Shown here one piece after another: positions 26,546-35,842 of a stretch of 64,000 nt of DNA. Location of the stretch: assembly GCA_021737565.1 (NCBI GenBank), contig JAIPDS010000002.1:1-64000 (forward strand), read 5' to 3'. This DNA comes from Desulfobacteraceae bacterium (GTDB taxonomy: Bacteria > Desulfobacterota > Desulfobacteria > Desulfobacterales > Desulfosalsimonadaceae). Position 1 is the stretch's first letter, and each line of letters starts with the position of its first letter. The position numbers and the translations under genes are program-made. A model generated the notes under the pieces. The model was not told the DNA's origin. It was given only the letters and a program-made list of their open reading frames with translations, and did no database searches.

Positions 26546-28270
26546 ATGCTGCGCGAAATCGCAATCAAAAATTTTGCCATAATAGACGATCTGCGGATCA
26601 GCTTTGAAAAGGGCTTAAATATAATAAGCGGTGAGACCGGTGCGGGAAAATCAATAATTATAAACGCCCTGAACATCCTGCTGGGCAGCCGCGCCGATGC
26701 CGCCATGATCCGAACCGGGGCAGATACGGCGGAACTCGAAGCCCTGTTTGACCTGGAACCCGGCGGGCCCGCGGCGCAAATTCTCAAAGAACAGGGATAT
26801 GATGCAGAAGAAGAGCTCCTGATACGAAGAATACTCTCCAGAAATGACAGGCACAGGGTTTATATAAACGGCCGGCTTGCCACCATGCAGCTTCTTTCCA
26901 GGCTTACGGACAATCTTGCGGGAATATCGGGCCAGCACGAGCACCAGCGTCTTTTAAAAGAATCAGAGCATCTCAATATCCTGGACAGATTCGCCGGACT
27001 CGGGGGGCTGAGAAAATCAGTATCAGAATGCTATCGTGAAATCCTGCCGCTGATACAAAGACTTGAAGAACTGAAAGAGCAGAAATCAAGGCAGTCAGAA
27101 CGTATCGACCTGCTGCGGTTCCAAAAAGAGGAAATCAGTGCCGCGGCCCTTTCTCCGGGAGAAGAAGAAGACATAAAGCAGGCCTTAAAGCGCCTGAAAA
27201 ACGCCGAGTTTCTGTATCAAAGCGTCGGCGGGGGGGTTGAGGAGCTATACAACCGGGAAGGCGCAGTGGCAGAGCGGTTAAGATCGGTGCAAAAGGATAT
27301 TGAAAAGGCCGCCTCAACAGACCCCGACCTGTCCCCCCTGGCCGAATCACTGGCCGATGCCGCAATCAGGATTGAAGACACTGTGGAGCAGCTTCGCGGA
27401 TACATAGACTCAATTGAATTTGACCCCGCAAAAACAGAAGAGCTTGAAGCAAGGCTTGATACTATAAACCGGCTCAAGAGAAAATACGGTTCCTCGATTC
27501 AAGAGGTTCTCCGCTACATGGAGTCGGTGGACACCGAACTTTCGGAAATAGAAAATATTGACGAAAAAATTGGTGAAACAGAAACAGAACTTAGACATGC
27601 AAAGGAGAGGCTGTTTGGCCTGGCAGACGAGCTTTGCAAAAAGCGCAGGGCCGCTGCAAAGGATCTTTCCGCAAAAATGGAAGAAGAGCTCATCTCCCTT
27701 AAAATGGAAGGCACAGCGTTTTCCGTAAGCTTCCGGGAGAACAGTCCCGGAGCTGACACCCCGGAATGGCTTCGCATGGATAAAAAGGCAGTAAATGAAA
27801 AGGGGACTGAACAGGCTTTGTTCATGATCGCCCCTAATCCGGGCGAGGATCCAAGACCCCTTTCCAAAATCGCTTCCGGCGGGGAGCTTTCCCGGATAAT
27901 TCTTGCCTTAAAGGCAATTCTGGCCGATACCGAGCTTGTTGAAACCGTTGTTTTCGATGAAGTAGACGCAGGGATAGGCGGCGAAGTCGCCGAAGTGGTG
28001 GGCAGAAAACTTGCCCGCCTTGCGGAATCCGGGCAGATAATCTGCATCACCCACCTGGCCCAGATCGCAAGATTCGGGGATCAGCACTTCCGCATAACCA
28101 AGGATGTACAAGAGGGCAGGACTGCCACCTCGATAGAAAAACTGGATGCTTCCGGTCGTATAGAGGAAACCGCCCGAATGATAGGGGGCGAGGCGATTAC
28201 CGAGACCACCCTGGCTCATGCAAAAGAACTGCTCAAAGCTCCGCAGAGCAGTAAATCCGGGCAAAAATAA
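26546..28270 (+). CDS. recN: DNA repair protein RecN
   Basis: This 574-residue SMC-like ATPase acts in double-strand break repair. It has Walker A SGETGAGKS (28-36), a long coiled-coil middle (about 150-370), the ABC signature ASGGELSRI and the Walker B VVFDEVDAGIGG. The N-terminal MLREIAIKNFAIID is the RecN hallmark. The length is normal. It stands alone, converging with the beta-barrel gene. Confidence 0.95.
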   Translation: MLREIAIKNFAIIDDLRISFEKGLNIISGETGAGKSIIINALNILLGSRADAAMIRTGADTAELEALFDLEPGGPAAQILKEQGYDAEEELLIRRILSRNDRHRVYINGRLATMQLLSRLTDNLAGISGQHEHQRLLKESEHLNILDRFAGLGGLRKSVSECYREILPLIQRLEELKEQKSRQSERIDLLRFQKEEISAAALSPGEEEDIKQALKRLKNAEFLYQSVGGGVEELYNREGAVAERLRSVQKDIEKAASTDPDLSPLAESLADAAIRIEDTVEQLRGYIDSIEFDPAKTEELEARLDTINRLKRKYGSSIQEVLRYMESVDTELSEIENIDEKIGETETELRHAKERLFGLADELCKKRRAAAKDLSAKMEEELISLKMEGTAFSVSFRENSPGADTPEWLRMDKKAVNEKGTEQALFMIAPNPGEDPRPLSKIASGGELSRIILALKAILADTELVETVVFDEVDAGIGGEVAEVVGRKLARLAESGQIICITHLAQIARFGDQHFRITKDVQEGRTATSIEKLDASGRIEETARMIGGEAITETTLAHAKELLKAPQSSKSGQK

Positions 28271-28278
28271 TCAGCAAA

Positions 28279-29058
28279 TCAGAAATTCACGCCTGTTTCA
28301 AGAAACGGCCCTGAAAAATCCACGTCAATAATAAGGTCGTCTTCCTCAATGTCATAGATGTCATGCCTGTAGCCCCCTGAAACAAAGACGGGGCCAACCG
28401 CCCTTACCTTTACACGGCCTATCATGCTAAGGATTTCATAGTCGCTGTAAGAGATTCCGCGTACTTCGGCCTCAAGTGCGAACCTCTCCACGGGGTGAAG
28501 ACCCAGGCCCAGATAAATCATGGGAACCGGCAGGGTTTCTGATTTTTTTTCATACCTGTCGAGATCTTTTTGTTCCACCACTGCTTCTGCTTCTATGATC
28601 CTGGCGTTAACGCCTGCCTCAAGATTAAGCCGGTTTAAGGTAGCTCCCCTTATCAGGGGTATGTTGTAGAACACGCCTATATCGTAATGATCCATGGTCA
28701 GGCGCGAGTTGAATTCCTCGGAGACATCAAAATCAATTTCGCCGAACCTAAAGGTTTTGCTGTAGGTTCCTGTTCCCTTGTACTCCTGGGGCGTGACCAT
28801 TAAATAAAGATTGGGAACAAGAGCAGGAGTGTTTATTTTCAGGCGGCCGTAAATTTCATCCTCTTCATCAAAACTAAAATCATCCTCCAGGTCCAGATAA
28901 TCGTCACTCTTATAAGCCATATCTCCTGAAGGTGAAACCCTCCAGCCGCCGATCGCGCCTTCTATGTCCATCAAGGGCAGGGCAACCGCGCGGAAAGGTA
29001 AAAGTACCGCCAGAACCGCCAGCAGGCATAAAAACATTTTTACCGCTTTGACACCCAT
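28279..29058 (-). CDS. Outer-membrane beta-barrel protein (TIGR04219-like)
   Basis: A 259-residue exported protein with a signal peptide (hydrophobic core about 8-26, cleavage near AVALP). The rest alternates short strands with aromatic ends and closes with the outer-membrane C-terminal signal GVNF. The D/E-rich N-terminal segment (YLDLEDDFSFDEEDE) is typical of TIGR04219 barrels, which are found mostly in Desulfobacterota. Cargo is unknown. The ATG at 29058 has GGAGG 6 bases upstream; a longer frame to 29091 has no better site. Confidence 0.7.
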   Translation of the reverse strand: MGVKAVKMFLCLLAVLAVLLPFRAVALPLMDIEGAIGGWRVSPSGDMAYKSDDYLDLEDDFSFDEEDEIYGRLKINTPALVPNLYLMVTPQEYKGTGTYSKTFRFGEIDFDVSEEFNSRLTMDHYDIGVFYNIPLIRGATLNRLNLEAGVNARIIEAEAVVEQKDLDRYEKKSETLPVPMIYLGLGLHPVERFALEAEVRGISYSDYEILSMIGRVKVRAVGPVFVSGGYRHDIYDIEEDDLIIDVDFSGPFLETGVNF

Positions 29059-29111
29059 CAGGGCCTCCTTTTTTGAGCCGTGTGATTGCAAAATAACCGT
29101 AAATTAAATAC

Positions 29112-29140
29112 TTGACTGTTTTGTACAAATGATGTATTTA
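29112..29140 (+). promoter_or_regulatory. Sigma-70 promoter of citrate synthase
   Basis: TTGACT (29112-29117) and TATTTA (29135-29140) are separated by 17 bases. The start site would fall near 29147, just before the repeat remnant, giving a leader of about 115 bases to the ATG at 29264. Confidence 0.55.
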
Positions 29141-29149
29141 AATAGGTTT

Positions 29150-29180
29150 GACGGCTTCGCAAAAATTCCAATATTCGCAC
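29150..29180 (-). repeat. Terminal remnant of the dispersed palindromic repeat
   Basis: About 31 bases (gacggcttcgcaaaaattcc onwards) match the terminal arm of the repeat family (as at 59845 or the complement of 15530-15558) with a few changes. The rest of the element is missing. It lies in the putative 5-prime leader of the citrate synthase gene. Confidence 0.6.
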
Positions 29181-29263
29181 AATAGCAATTAATAAAAACA
29201 TAACCTTTTTTAACGTATAACACAAGAGATAACTTTAATCTGTTTGTTTGCGGGGTAAGTTTC

Positions 29264-30556
29264 ATGAGCGAAAATGCCAGCTTAAAGGTAAACGGCAAAA
29301 CCATCGAACTCCCGGTAATCGAGGGCCCGGAAGGCGAAAAGGCCGTTGACATCCGGAGTCTTCGGGCCGAAACCGGATATATTACGTTTGACCCCGGATT
29401 TGGCGATACCGGAAGCTGCAAGAGCGCCATCACCTACATGGACGGGGAAAAGGGAATCCTGCGCTACAGGGGAATCCCGATAGAAGAACTTGCAGAGCAC
29501 TCCTCGTTTGTCGAGACCTCCTACCTTCTGATAAACGGGAAACTTCCCACCCGGCAGGAGTTAAACCGCACAAGCGTGCAGCTAAACGACCACTCCCTGG
29601 TCCATGAGGACATGCAGAACTTCTACCAGAATTTTCCGCGCGCCTCCCATCCCATGGGAATTCTGTCCGCAATGGTAAACGCGCTTAGAAGCTTTTATCC
29701 GGAACTTATAAGCACTGACGAGGAATTCGAGCAGACCGCACTGCGCCTTCTCTCCAAGGTGCGCACCATGGCGACCATGGCATACAAGATTTCCCGGGGG
29801 CACAAGGTGGAATATCCGAGGCCCGACTATACCTATTGCGCGAATTTTCTGCACATGATGTTCAACACCCCGGTCAAGCCATACATAGTACGAAAGGAAC
29901 TGGTAAAGGCCTTAAACGTATTCTGGATCCTTCATGCCGATCACGAACAGAACTGCTCAACCGCGGTTGTACGCAGCGTCGGAAGCGCCAGGACCAACAT
30001 ATATGCATCGCTTTCAGCAGGCATATCCGCTCTCTGGGGTGATCTGCACGGCGGGGCCAACCAGGCGGTTATACAAATGCTGACAGACATTTATGAGCAG
30101 GGGCTTTCCGTGGACAAGGTTGTGGCACGTGCCAAGGATAAAAAAGACCCGTTCAGGCTCATGGGATTCGGCCACAGGGTCTATAAGACTTACGATCCAA
30201 GGGCCAGAATACTAAAGAAGTATGTACACGAGGTGCTCGAAAGCCTGAAGCTAAACGACCCCCTGCTCGACATAGCCCTGGAGCTTGAGGAAATAGCGGT
30301 AAACGATGAATATTTTCAAAAATACAACCTCTATCCCAATGTTGACTTCTACAGCGGAATCCTGCTCAAGGCCATGCAGATTCCCACAAACATGTTTACC
30401 GTGATGTTTGCCATAGGCAGGCTTCCGGGCTGGATGGCCCAGTGGCGGGAAAACATGACAGATCCGGAGCAGAGGCTGGTGAGGCCCAGACAAATATATA
30501 CAGGCTGTAACCTCCGGCAGTATGTACCCATAGACGACAGGGAACAGGGAAAATAG
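29264..30556 (+). CDS. gltA: Citrate synthase
   Basis: This 430-residue type II (hexameric-type) citrate synthase condenses oxaloacetate and acetyl-CoA. Catalytic histidines lie in LHADHEQNCS and GFGHRVYKTYDPRA, and the catalytic aspartate in PNVDFYSG. The N-terminal small domain fits the type II form. A sigma-70 promoter lies about 125 bases upstream. It converges with an ADP-forming acyl-CoA synthetase subunit, with stops 2 bases apart. In a sulfate reducer it could run either in the oxidative citric acid cycle or for glutamate synthesis. Confidence 0.95.
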   Translation: MSENASLKVNGKTIELPVIEGPEGEKAVDIRSLRAETGYITFDPGFGDTGSCKSAITYMDGEKGILRYRGIPIEELAEHSSFVETSYLLINGKLPTRQELNRTSVQLNDHSLVHEDMQNFYQNFPRASHPMGILSAMVNALRSFYPELISTDEEFEQTALRLLSKVRTMATMAYKISRGHKVEYPRPDYTYCANFLHMMFNTPVKPYIVRKELVKALNVFWILHADHEQNCSTAVVRSVGSARTNIYASLSAGISALWGDLHGGANQAVIQMLTDIYEQGLSVDKVVARAKDKKDPFRLMGFGHRVYKTYDPRARILKKYVHEVLESLKLNDPLLDIALELEEIAVNDEYFQKYNLYPNVDFYSGILLKAMQIPTNMFTVMFAIGRLPGWMAQWRENMTDPEQRLVRPRQIYTGCNLRQYVPIDDREQGK

Positions 30557-30558
30557 CT

Positions 30559-32022
30559 TTATCCGGACGCCGGGGAAAGTTTTTCCCTGAACTCCAGGTA
30601 TTCAAGCATTGCTCCCATGGCCCGGGCCGCCCGGTTGGGCCCGGGCAGAACCGGCGCGCCTAAATCATAAAGGCTCTTTATAAAAGGGTTTTCCCCGGAA
30701 TAATAGGAAAACCCTATTACCGGCTTTTCAGATCCAAGCATCATATCGCTCAGATACCTGCTTTGCTCATTTACGAATTTTTCTGTTTCCGCTTCCAGTT
30801 CATCACCCGAAACTCCCATGGTTTCCAAAATCATCCTTACAGTGCGAAGCGGCATCATCAGGTATAGAAGCAGCATGTCCGCATTTTCGTCCTGTTTTAA
30901 AATCTCCGGGATGTTTACAAAATAATCCAGATTCCTTCTGGAAAAAGTAAGATCCACGGGATTGCTCATACTTCCCGTATGGGGAACATATTCGGCAAGT
31001 CTTTGCTTTGTCTCCTCCGAGAGGCCCGGCAGCTTCATGCCGAAGCGCTCGCACGCGTCCGCGGCCACCGTACCCGGGCCGCCGGAATGAGTCTGCACGA
31101 TCACGCGGTTGCCTTTTGGCAAAGGACAGGTCCCCAGGCACCAGCATATATCAAAGAGTTCCTCGATTGACCAGGCGCGGATCACACCGCTTTGCCGGAA
31201 AATGCCGTTATAGACCGGATCTTCTCCCGCAAGAGCTCCCGTATGAGAAAGCCCCGCCTTTCGGCCCGCCTCGGTGCCCCCGGCATAATAGGCCACGATG
31301 GGCTTTTGCGGAACAATTCTCCTGGCAGCTTCCACAAATTCACTTCCCCGCCTGATGCTTTCAATATAAAGGCTTATAACTTTGGTATCAGGACATGCGG
31401 CCAGATACTCCATGCAATCCACGATATCTATATCGGCTTCGTTTCCCACGCTGAATCCAGTGGAAAAACCCAGGCCGTACCTTCCCAGGTAGGCAAACAT
31501 CTGGGTGATAAAACTTCCACTCTGGGAGGCCATGCCGATAAATCCGGGCGGATGCTCGCAGGGCAGAAATGTGGCGTTAAACCTGAAATGAGTATTAACC
31601 GCCCCTATGCAGTTGGGCCCCAGAAACCGTATTCCATATTGCGCCGCTGTCCGCTTAAGTTTTGCCTCAAGCCCGGCCCCGTCTTTTCCCACTTCCTTAA
31701 AGCCGCCTGAAACCACTATTGCATGCTTTATTCCCTTCTGCCCGCAGGCCTCCATAACCTCGGGCACCACCCCTGTGGGCAGCACCATTATGGCCAAATC
31801 CGGGACCTCTGGCAGGTCGGCCACGGATTGGTATGCCTTGTACTCAAGAACCGTTTTTTCAGACGGATGAACCGGGTATATCTTCCCCCGGTATCCTATA
31901 TGCAAAATAGAGGAGAGGATACTGGTGCCCATTGAAGTGTATTTGTTGGAAGCACCGAATATTGCTATACTTTCCGGATTGGCTATGCTGTAGAGCGGAG
32001 ATTCCTCAATTTTGCCTGTCAT
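30559..32022 (-). CDS. Acetate/acyl-CoA ligase (ADP-forming), alpha subunit
   Basis: This 487-residue protein has the CoA-binding Rossmann domain (FGASNKYTSMG near 23-32), followed by the succinyl-CoA-ligase-like domains. The phosphorylated histidine is H260 in LSHTGALAGED. These enzymes convert acyl-CoA, ADP and phosphate to the acid, ATP and CoA, and so save energy. The ATP-grasp beta subunit is absent both from this protein and from the neighbouring genes, so it must be encoded elsewhere. GAAAGG precedes the ATG. Substrate cannot be told from sequence. Confidence 0.85.
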   Translation of the reverse strand: MTGKIEESPLYSIANPESIAIFGASNKYTSMGTSILSSILHIGYRGKIYPVHPSEKTVLEYKAYQSVADLPEVPDLAIMVLPTGVVPEVMEACGQKGIKHAIVVSGGFKEVGKDGAGLEAKLKRTAAQYGIRFLGPNCIGAVNTHFRFNATFLPCEHPPGFIGMASQSGSFITQMFAYLGRYGLGFSTGFSVGNEADIDIVDCMEYLAACPDTKVISLYIESIRRGSEFVEAARRIVPQKPIVAYYAGGTEAGRKAGLSHTGALAGEDPVYNGIFRQSGVIRAWSIEELFDICWCLGTCPLPKGNRVIVQTHSGGPGTVAADACERFGMKLPGLSEETKQRLAEYVPHTGSMSNPVDLTFSRRNLDYFVNIPEILKQDENADMLLLYLMMPLRTVRMILETMGVSGDELEAETEKFVNEQSRYLSDMMLGSEKPVIGFSYYSGENPFIKSLYDLGAPVLPGPNRAARAMGAMLEYLEFREKLSPASG

Positions 32023-32093
32023 TTTTTCCTTTCTTAAAAGTCTCAGGCACGCCGGCGGCCTTCAAAAAAGAAGGCCCTTGATTTCCATGTAAT

Positions 32094-33065
32094 TCAAGCC
32101 AGTCCATACAGGATCCCGGGCTCGTTTTCCGCCCGCCTGACACGATTTTTCATTTCCAGGTACCGCAAATGCGCAATGGCCTCGCCCGTGGCAAACCATT
32201 TCTGCTGTGTAGGGAAATCCTCCCAGCTTTTTGCAGTAAGGTCCCAGGTCATGCGGGAAGCAACGTCAAATGCATGCATGGGAGAAGATTTTGCAAGTAT
32301 TGCTTCCACCTCTTCCAGTCTATTGGCATGATGACGCTTCAGGGTATCAATGCGATCCCGGAAATCGGAAAACAAATTCCTGTGGCCGGGAAGAGCCAGC
32401 TTCACCTCCAGGTCCCTTACCCTGTCAAGGCTCTTTAAATAGTCTCCCAGGGGATTCGTATTATCAGACCAGCACTGGATATTGGGTGTAATATCATATA
32501 GCACATGATCGCCTGCAATAAAAATCCCCTTTTCCGGTTCATACAGGCAGGTATGGCCGGGGGTGTGCCCAGGGGTCTGAATGCAGATAAAATCGTAATC
32601 ACCCACCTTCAGCCTGTCCCGGTCATTGATCATGCTTAGTGAAGGCGACCAGTTTGAACCATACTTATGCGCCGGATGCTGGTTTAGGGCCTCGCGAAGC
32701 ATGTCTTCGGGAAATCCGTTTCTGCCTCCGTATTTGATCATTGGCTCAAGGCCCCTGGGGTTTTCAATTATTTCACTATCAGGCCTGTTGAAATAAATCC
32801 GGGTATTTTCCCCTGCCAGCTCGTTTACAAGCCCGAAATGATCCGCATGCAGGTGGGTGATAAAGAGATCGACAGTATCGAGCCCTACGCCTATCTCAGC
32901 CAGCCCTTCGCTCAGGGCCTTTTTGCAGACATCGCGGTTTAAGCCAGTATCAATTACAAGGTTGCGTGAATTTCCCTTGACAACATATGAATTAAGGGAT
33001 TTGAGCGGACTGTTGGGCAACGGGACCAGTATTCTGTAGAGACCCGGGTATAGCTCTTCTGCCAT
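32094..33065 (-). CDS. MBL-fold metallo-hydrolase
   Basis: A 323-residue metallo-beta-lactamase-fold hydrolase. The dinuclear metal site is THLHADHFG (H71, H73, D75, H76), then HTPGHTCLY, FIAGDHVLYDI and LPGHR. The long C-terminal helical part (220-323) is that of the larger YflN/PksB-like subgroup, often thioester or lactone hydrolases. A TetR-type palindrome lies 30 bases upstream. It is separated from the ligase subunit by 71 bases and may belong to the same transcript; acyl-CoA or thioester turnover would suit both. Confidence 0.8.
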   Translation of the reverse strand: MAEELYPGLYRILVPLPNSPLKSLNSYVVKGNSRNLVIDTGLNRDVCKKALSEGLAEIGVGLDTVDLFITHLHADHFGLVNELAGENTRIYFNRPDSEIIENPRGLEPMIKYGGRNGFPEDMLREALNQHPAHKYGSNWSPSLSMINDRDRLKVGDYDFICIQTPGHTPGHTCLYEPEKGIFIAGDHVLYDITPNIQCWSDNTNPLGDYLKSLDRVRDLEVKLALPGHRNLFSDFRDRIDTLKRHHANRLEEVEAILAKSSPMHAFDVASRMTWDLTAKSWEDFPTQQKWFATGEAIAHLRYLEMKNRVRRAENEPGILYGLA

Positions 33066-33095
33066 GGCGCGTTTTCCTTTCAGGGATTAAAAATA

Positions 33096-33115
33096 AAACG
33101 AACGCTCACTCGTTT
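33096..33115. promoter_or_regulatory. TetR-type operator-like palindrome
   Basis: The 20 bases AAACGAACGCTCACTCGTTT form an imperfect palindrome whose outer six positions (AAACGA/TCGTTT) are perfect. GAACG/CGTTC-type sites are bound by TetR regulators of acyl-CoA metabolism. It lies between the divergent MBL hydrolase and priA genes, 30 bases upstream of the former. No tetR gene is in the window. Confidence 0.4.
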
Positions 33116-33283
33116 TTAAAAACGTCATTCTACCCCTTAACAAATTTTTTTCAAGCGCAAACAAAAAACCCCGTTGCCAGCCTCTTAAATATCGGGCAAA
33201 AAGGCTTAATTTCATACCTTTGGTTGACACGCCGGCAATTCCGGATATAGATATATTTATATTCCCCCTGACTGGATCCTGCT

Positions 33284-35728
33284 ATGCCGCAAGATTATCA
33301 AAAAATAGAGGTTGCCGTGGCCATGCCGGTATTCGGGACCTATACTTACGCGGTCCCGCCCGGGCTTTCAGACATGATGGAGCCGGGCAAGCGTGTACTT
33401 GTTCCTTTCGGGTCGCGGCGGGTAACGGGCTACGTGCTCGGCCCGGACGCCAGGGAGCAAAAAGAGGGGCTGAAAGCCGCCGAAGACGTAATTGATGACG
33501 ACACTCCCCTGTTTCCGGAAGAAATGATCCCTTTTTTCCGGTGGATAGCGGATTATTACATGCATCCCATAGGAGAGGTCATTTCAGAGGCACTGCCCGG
33601 AGGTATCAACCCTGCCGAGTATTCGGTCTACCGGACAACAGATAAGGGAGCAGCCTCCCTTGATAATGAAAAACTGCCGGTACAGGAAAAAAAAGTCCTT
33701 AAGCTGCTTTGCGAAAACCCCTGCAGGCACTCCTTGCTATGCAGAAAAGCCGGAGAGAACATCCCCCGCAGTCTTCTTGAGAAAATGCGCCGAAGGGGCC
33801 TGCTTGAAAAAGAAAACAAAATCCACCGGCAGACAGTGCGCACAAAAACACGCAGATGCGCTGAACTCATAGATGCGGGCATTGCGGAAAAAGACTTCTC
33901 AGAGCAAAAGCTCACCATTGTCAGACACCTGCGCGAAAACGGAAAAACCCCTGTAGATGAGCTTAAAAAAATTGTCCCCACTGCTGCAAATCATATAAGG
34001 GAGCTTGAAAAAAAAGGTTATGTAAAAATAAGCGAACAGGAAGTCTACAGGGACCCGTTCGGAGATCCGGTAGACCCTGATACCCCGCCCAGGCTCACCG
34101 CAGAACAGCAAAAAGTCGTTCGTGAAGCAGGCGATGCTGTAAAATCCGGATTCCGCACCTATCTTCTGGCAGGTGTAACAGGAAGCGGCAAAACAGAGGT
34201 CTACATGCAGCTTGCCGCCCGCGCCCTTGAACAGAATCGAACCGCTCTGATCCTGGTTCCGGAAATAGCAATTATTTCTGAAATCGAGCGCCGGTTCAGG
34301 GCCAGGTTCGCAGGACTGGTCGGGGTGCTGCACTCGGGGCTGTCTGCAGGAGAAAGATTTGACCAGTGGCTGCGTATAGCCCGGGGGGAGGCGCCGGTTG
34401 TTATCGGCGCAAGATCAGCGATTTTCGCTCCCCTGGCCAAGCCGGGTGTAATCATCGTGGACGAAGAGCACGACACCTCGTATAAGCAGGAAGGCCGGCT
34501 TCACTACAATGCAAGGGACATGGCAGTGGTAAGGGCCAAGCTGGCGGGTTCCACTGCGGTGCTGGGCTCTGCCACCCCGTCCGTGCAGTCTGTATACAAT
34601 GTATCTGCGGGAAAATTCCATGAACTCAACCTTACCCGCAGAATTCACAGGCGTGCCATGCCAGAGGTAAAAATCGTGGATCTGCGCAAGCACAAGGGCC
34701 TTAAAGGCGCCCGCCGGTTTATTACCCGGCCCCTGGAAGAAGAAATAAAATCCACTCTTGCCAGGGGCGAACAGGTGCTTCTTTTTTTAAACCGCCGCGG
34801 CTTTGCCAGCTACCCTGTATGCGCTCAATGCGGAGAGGCCCTAAAATGCCGCCACTGCGACATCACCCTTACCCTTCATAAAAAAGCCAACATATACAAG
34901 TGCCATATGTGCGGCTATTTCAGGGCTGCTGCCTCCAAATGCGACAAATGCGGGTCTGCCTCCATAAAACAGCTCGGCATGGGTACCGAGAAGCTCGAGG
35001 AGGCGGTTCGCACGCTTTTTCCCGAGGCCAGGACCGCCCGCATGGACAGGGACACCATAAACAGAAGAGGTGCGCTGTTAAAAATCCTTAAAGATCTGCG
35101 TGAACAAAAAATAGACATCCTCGTGGGCACGCAGATGGTAGCCAAGGGTCATGATTTTCCCAACATCACCCTGGTGGGAATCGTATGCGCGGATTTGTCG
35201 CTTTCGTTTCCGGATTTCCGGGCAGGAGAGATGACCTTCCAGGTCCTGGCCCAGGTGGCGGGCCGTGCTGGCCGGGGCGAGGCTCCCGGCAAAGTGGTTC
35301 TACAGACTTACAGCCCGGATCATTTCGCGATCGAGGCCGCACGCGCCCAGGATTTCATGGCGTTTTACAACCGGGAAATAAAATTCAGAAAATCCCTTCA
35401 ATACCCTCCCTTTACCCGCATGACCCAGCTTAAAATCACGGGCAGGGATAAAAGCAAAACGCGCAAACAGGCCGAAGAGCTCGGGCGGCTCCTGCACATG
35501 CTACAAAAAAACGGGGAAGAAAAATTTAAGCACGTACAGATCCTCGGCCCCATAGAGGCCCCTGTTACCAGAATTGCAGGACGCTATCGCTGGCAGATAC
35601 TTCTAAAGGCCCGTTCCCCTGAAAACATCAGACAGATGCTGCGCAGGCTGATTTTGCAAAACCCCTCCGGTTTTTCCGGCCGGGAGGTTCACACCGCAAT
35701 AGACGTGGACCCGTTTTTCATGATGTAG
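33284..35728 (+). CDS. priA: Primosomal protein N-prime (replication restart helicase)
   Basis: This 814-residue 3-prime to 5-prime helicase restarts stalled replication forks. It has the N-terminal DNA-binding domain (VAVAMPVFGTYTYAVP), Walker A AGVTGSGKTEVY (about 291-302), the DEEH box, and the eight-cysteine double zinc site (CAQCG through CDKCG, about 512-565). The C-terminal helicase motifs GTQMVAKGHDFP and QVAGRAGRG are intact. Length is normal. The ribosome-binding site is weak. Confidence 0.95.
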   Translation: MPQDYQKIEVAVAMPVFGTYTYAVPPGLSDMMEPGKRVLVPFGSRRVTGYVLGPDAREQKEGLKAAEDVIDDDTPLFPEEMIPFFRWIADYYMHPIGEVISEALPGGINPAEYSVYRTTDKGAASLDNEKLPVQEKKVLKLLCENPCRHSLLCRKAGENIPRSLLEKMRRRGLLEKENKIHRQTVRTKTRRCAELIDAGIAEKDFSEQKLTIVRHLRENGKTPVDELKKIVPTAANHIRELEKKGYVKISEQEVYRDPFGDPVDPDTPPRLTAEQQKVVREAGDAVKSGFRTYLLAGVTGSGKTEVYMQLAARALEQNRTALILVPEIAIISEIERRFRARFAGLVGVLHSGLSAGERFDQWLRIARGEAPVVIGARSAIFAPLAKPGVIIVDEEHDTSYKQEGRLHYNARDMAVVRAKLAGSTAVLGSATPSVQSVYNVSAGKFHELNLTRRIHRRAMPEVKIVDLRKHKGLKGARRFITRPLEEEIKSTLARGEQVLLFLNRRGFASYPVCAQCGEALKCRHCDITLTLHKKANIYKCHMCGYFRAAASKCDKCGSASIKQLGMGTEKLEEAVRTLFPEARTARMDRDTINRRGALLKILKDLREQKIDILVGTQMVAKGHDFPNITLVGIVCADLSLSFPDFRAGEMTFQVLAQVAGRAGRGEAPGKVVLQTYSPDHFAIEAARAQDFMAFYNREIKFRKSLQYPPFTRMTQLKITGRDKSKTRKQAEELGRLLHMLQKNGEEKFKHVQILGPIEAPVTRIAGRYRWQILLKARSPENIRQMLRRLILQNPSGFSGREVHTAIDVDPFFMM

Positions 35729-35842
35729 AGGTCCCCACAAAATACTTGATTGATGCAGATGAAAAATGGCAGGTTACAAAAGCAAAACCCGGGGCAGATA
35801 TGTATTTGAGACTTGGTATCTATATGGCAGAAGAGGTTAAAA

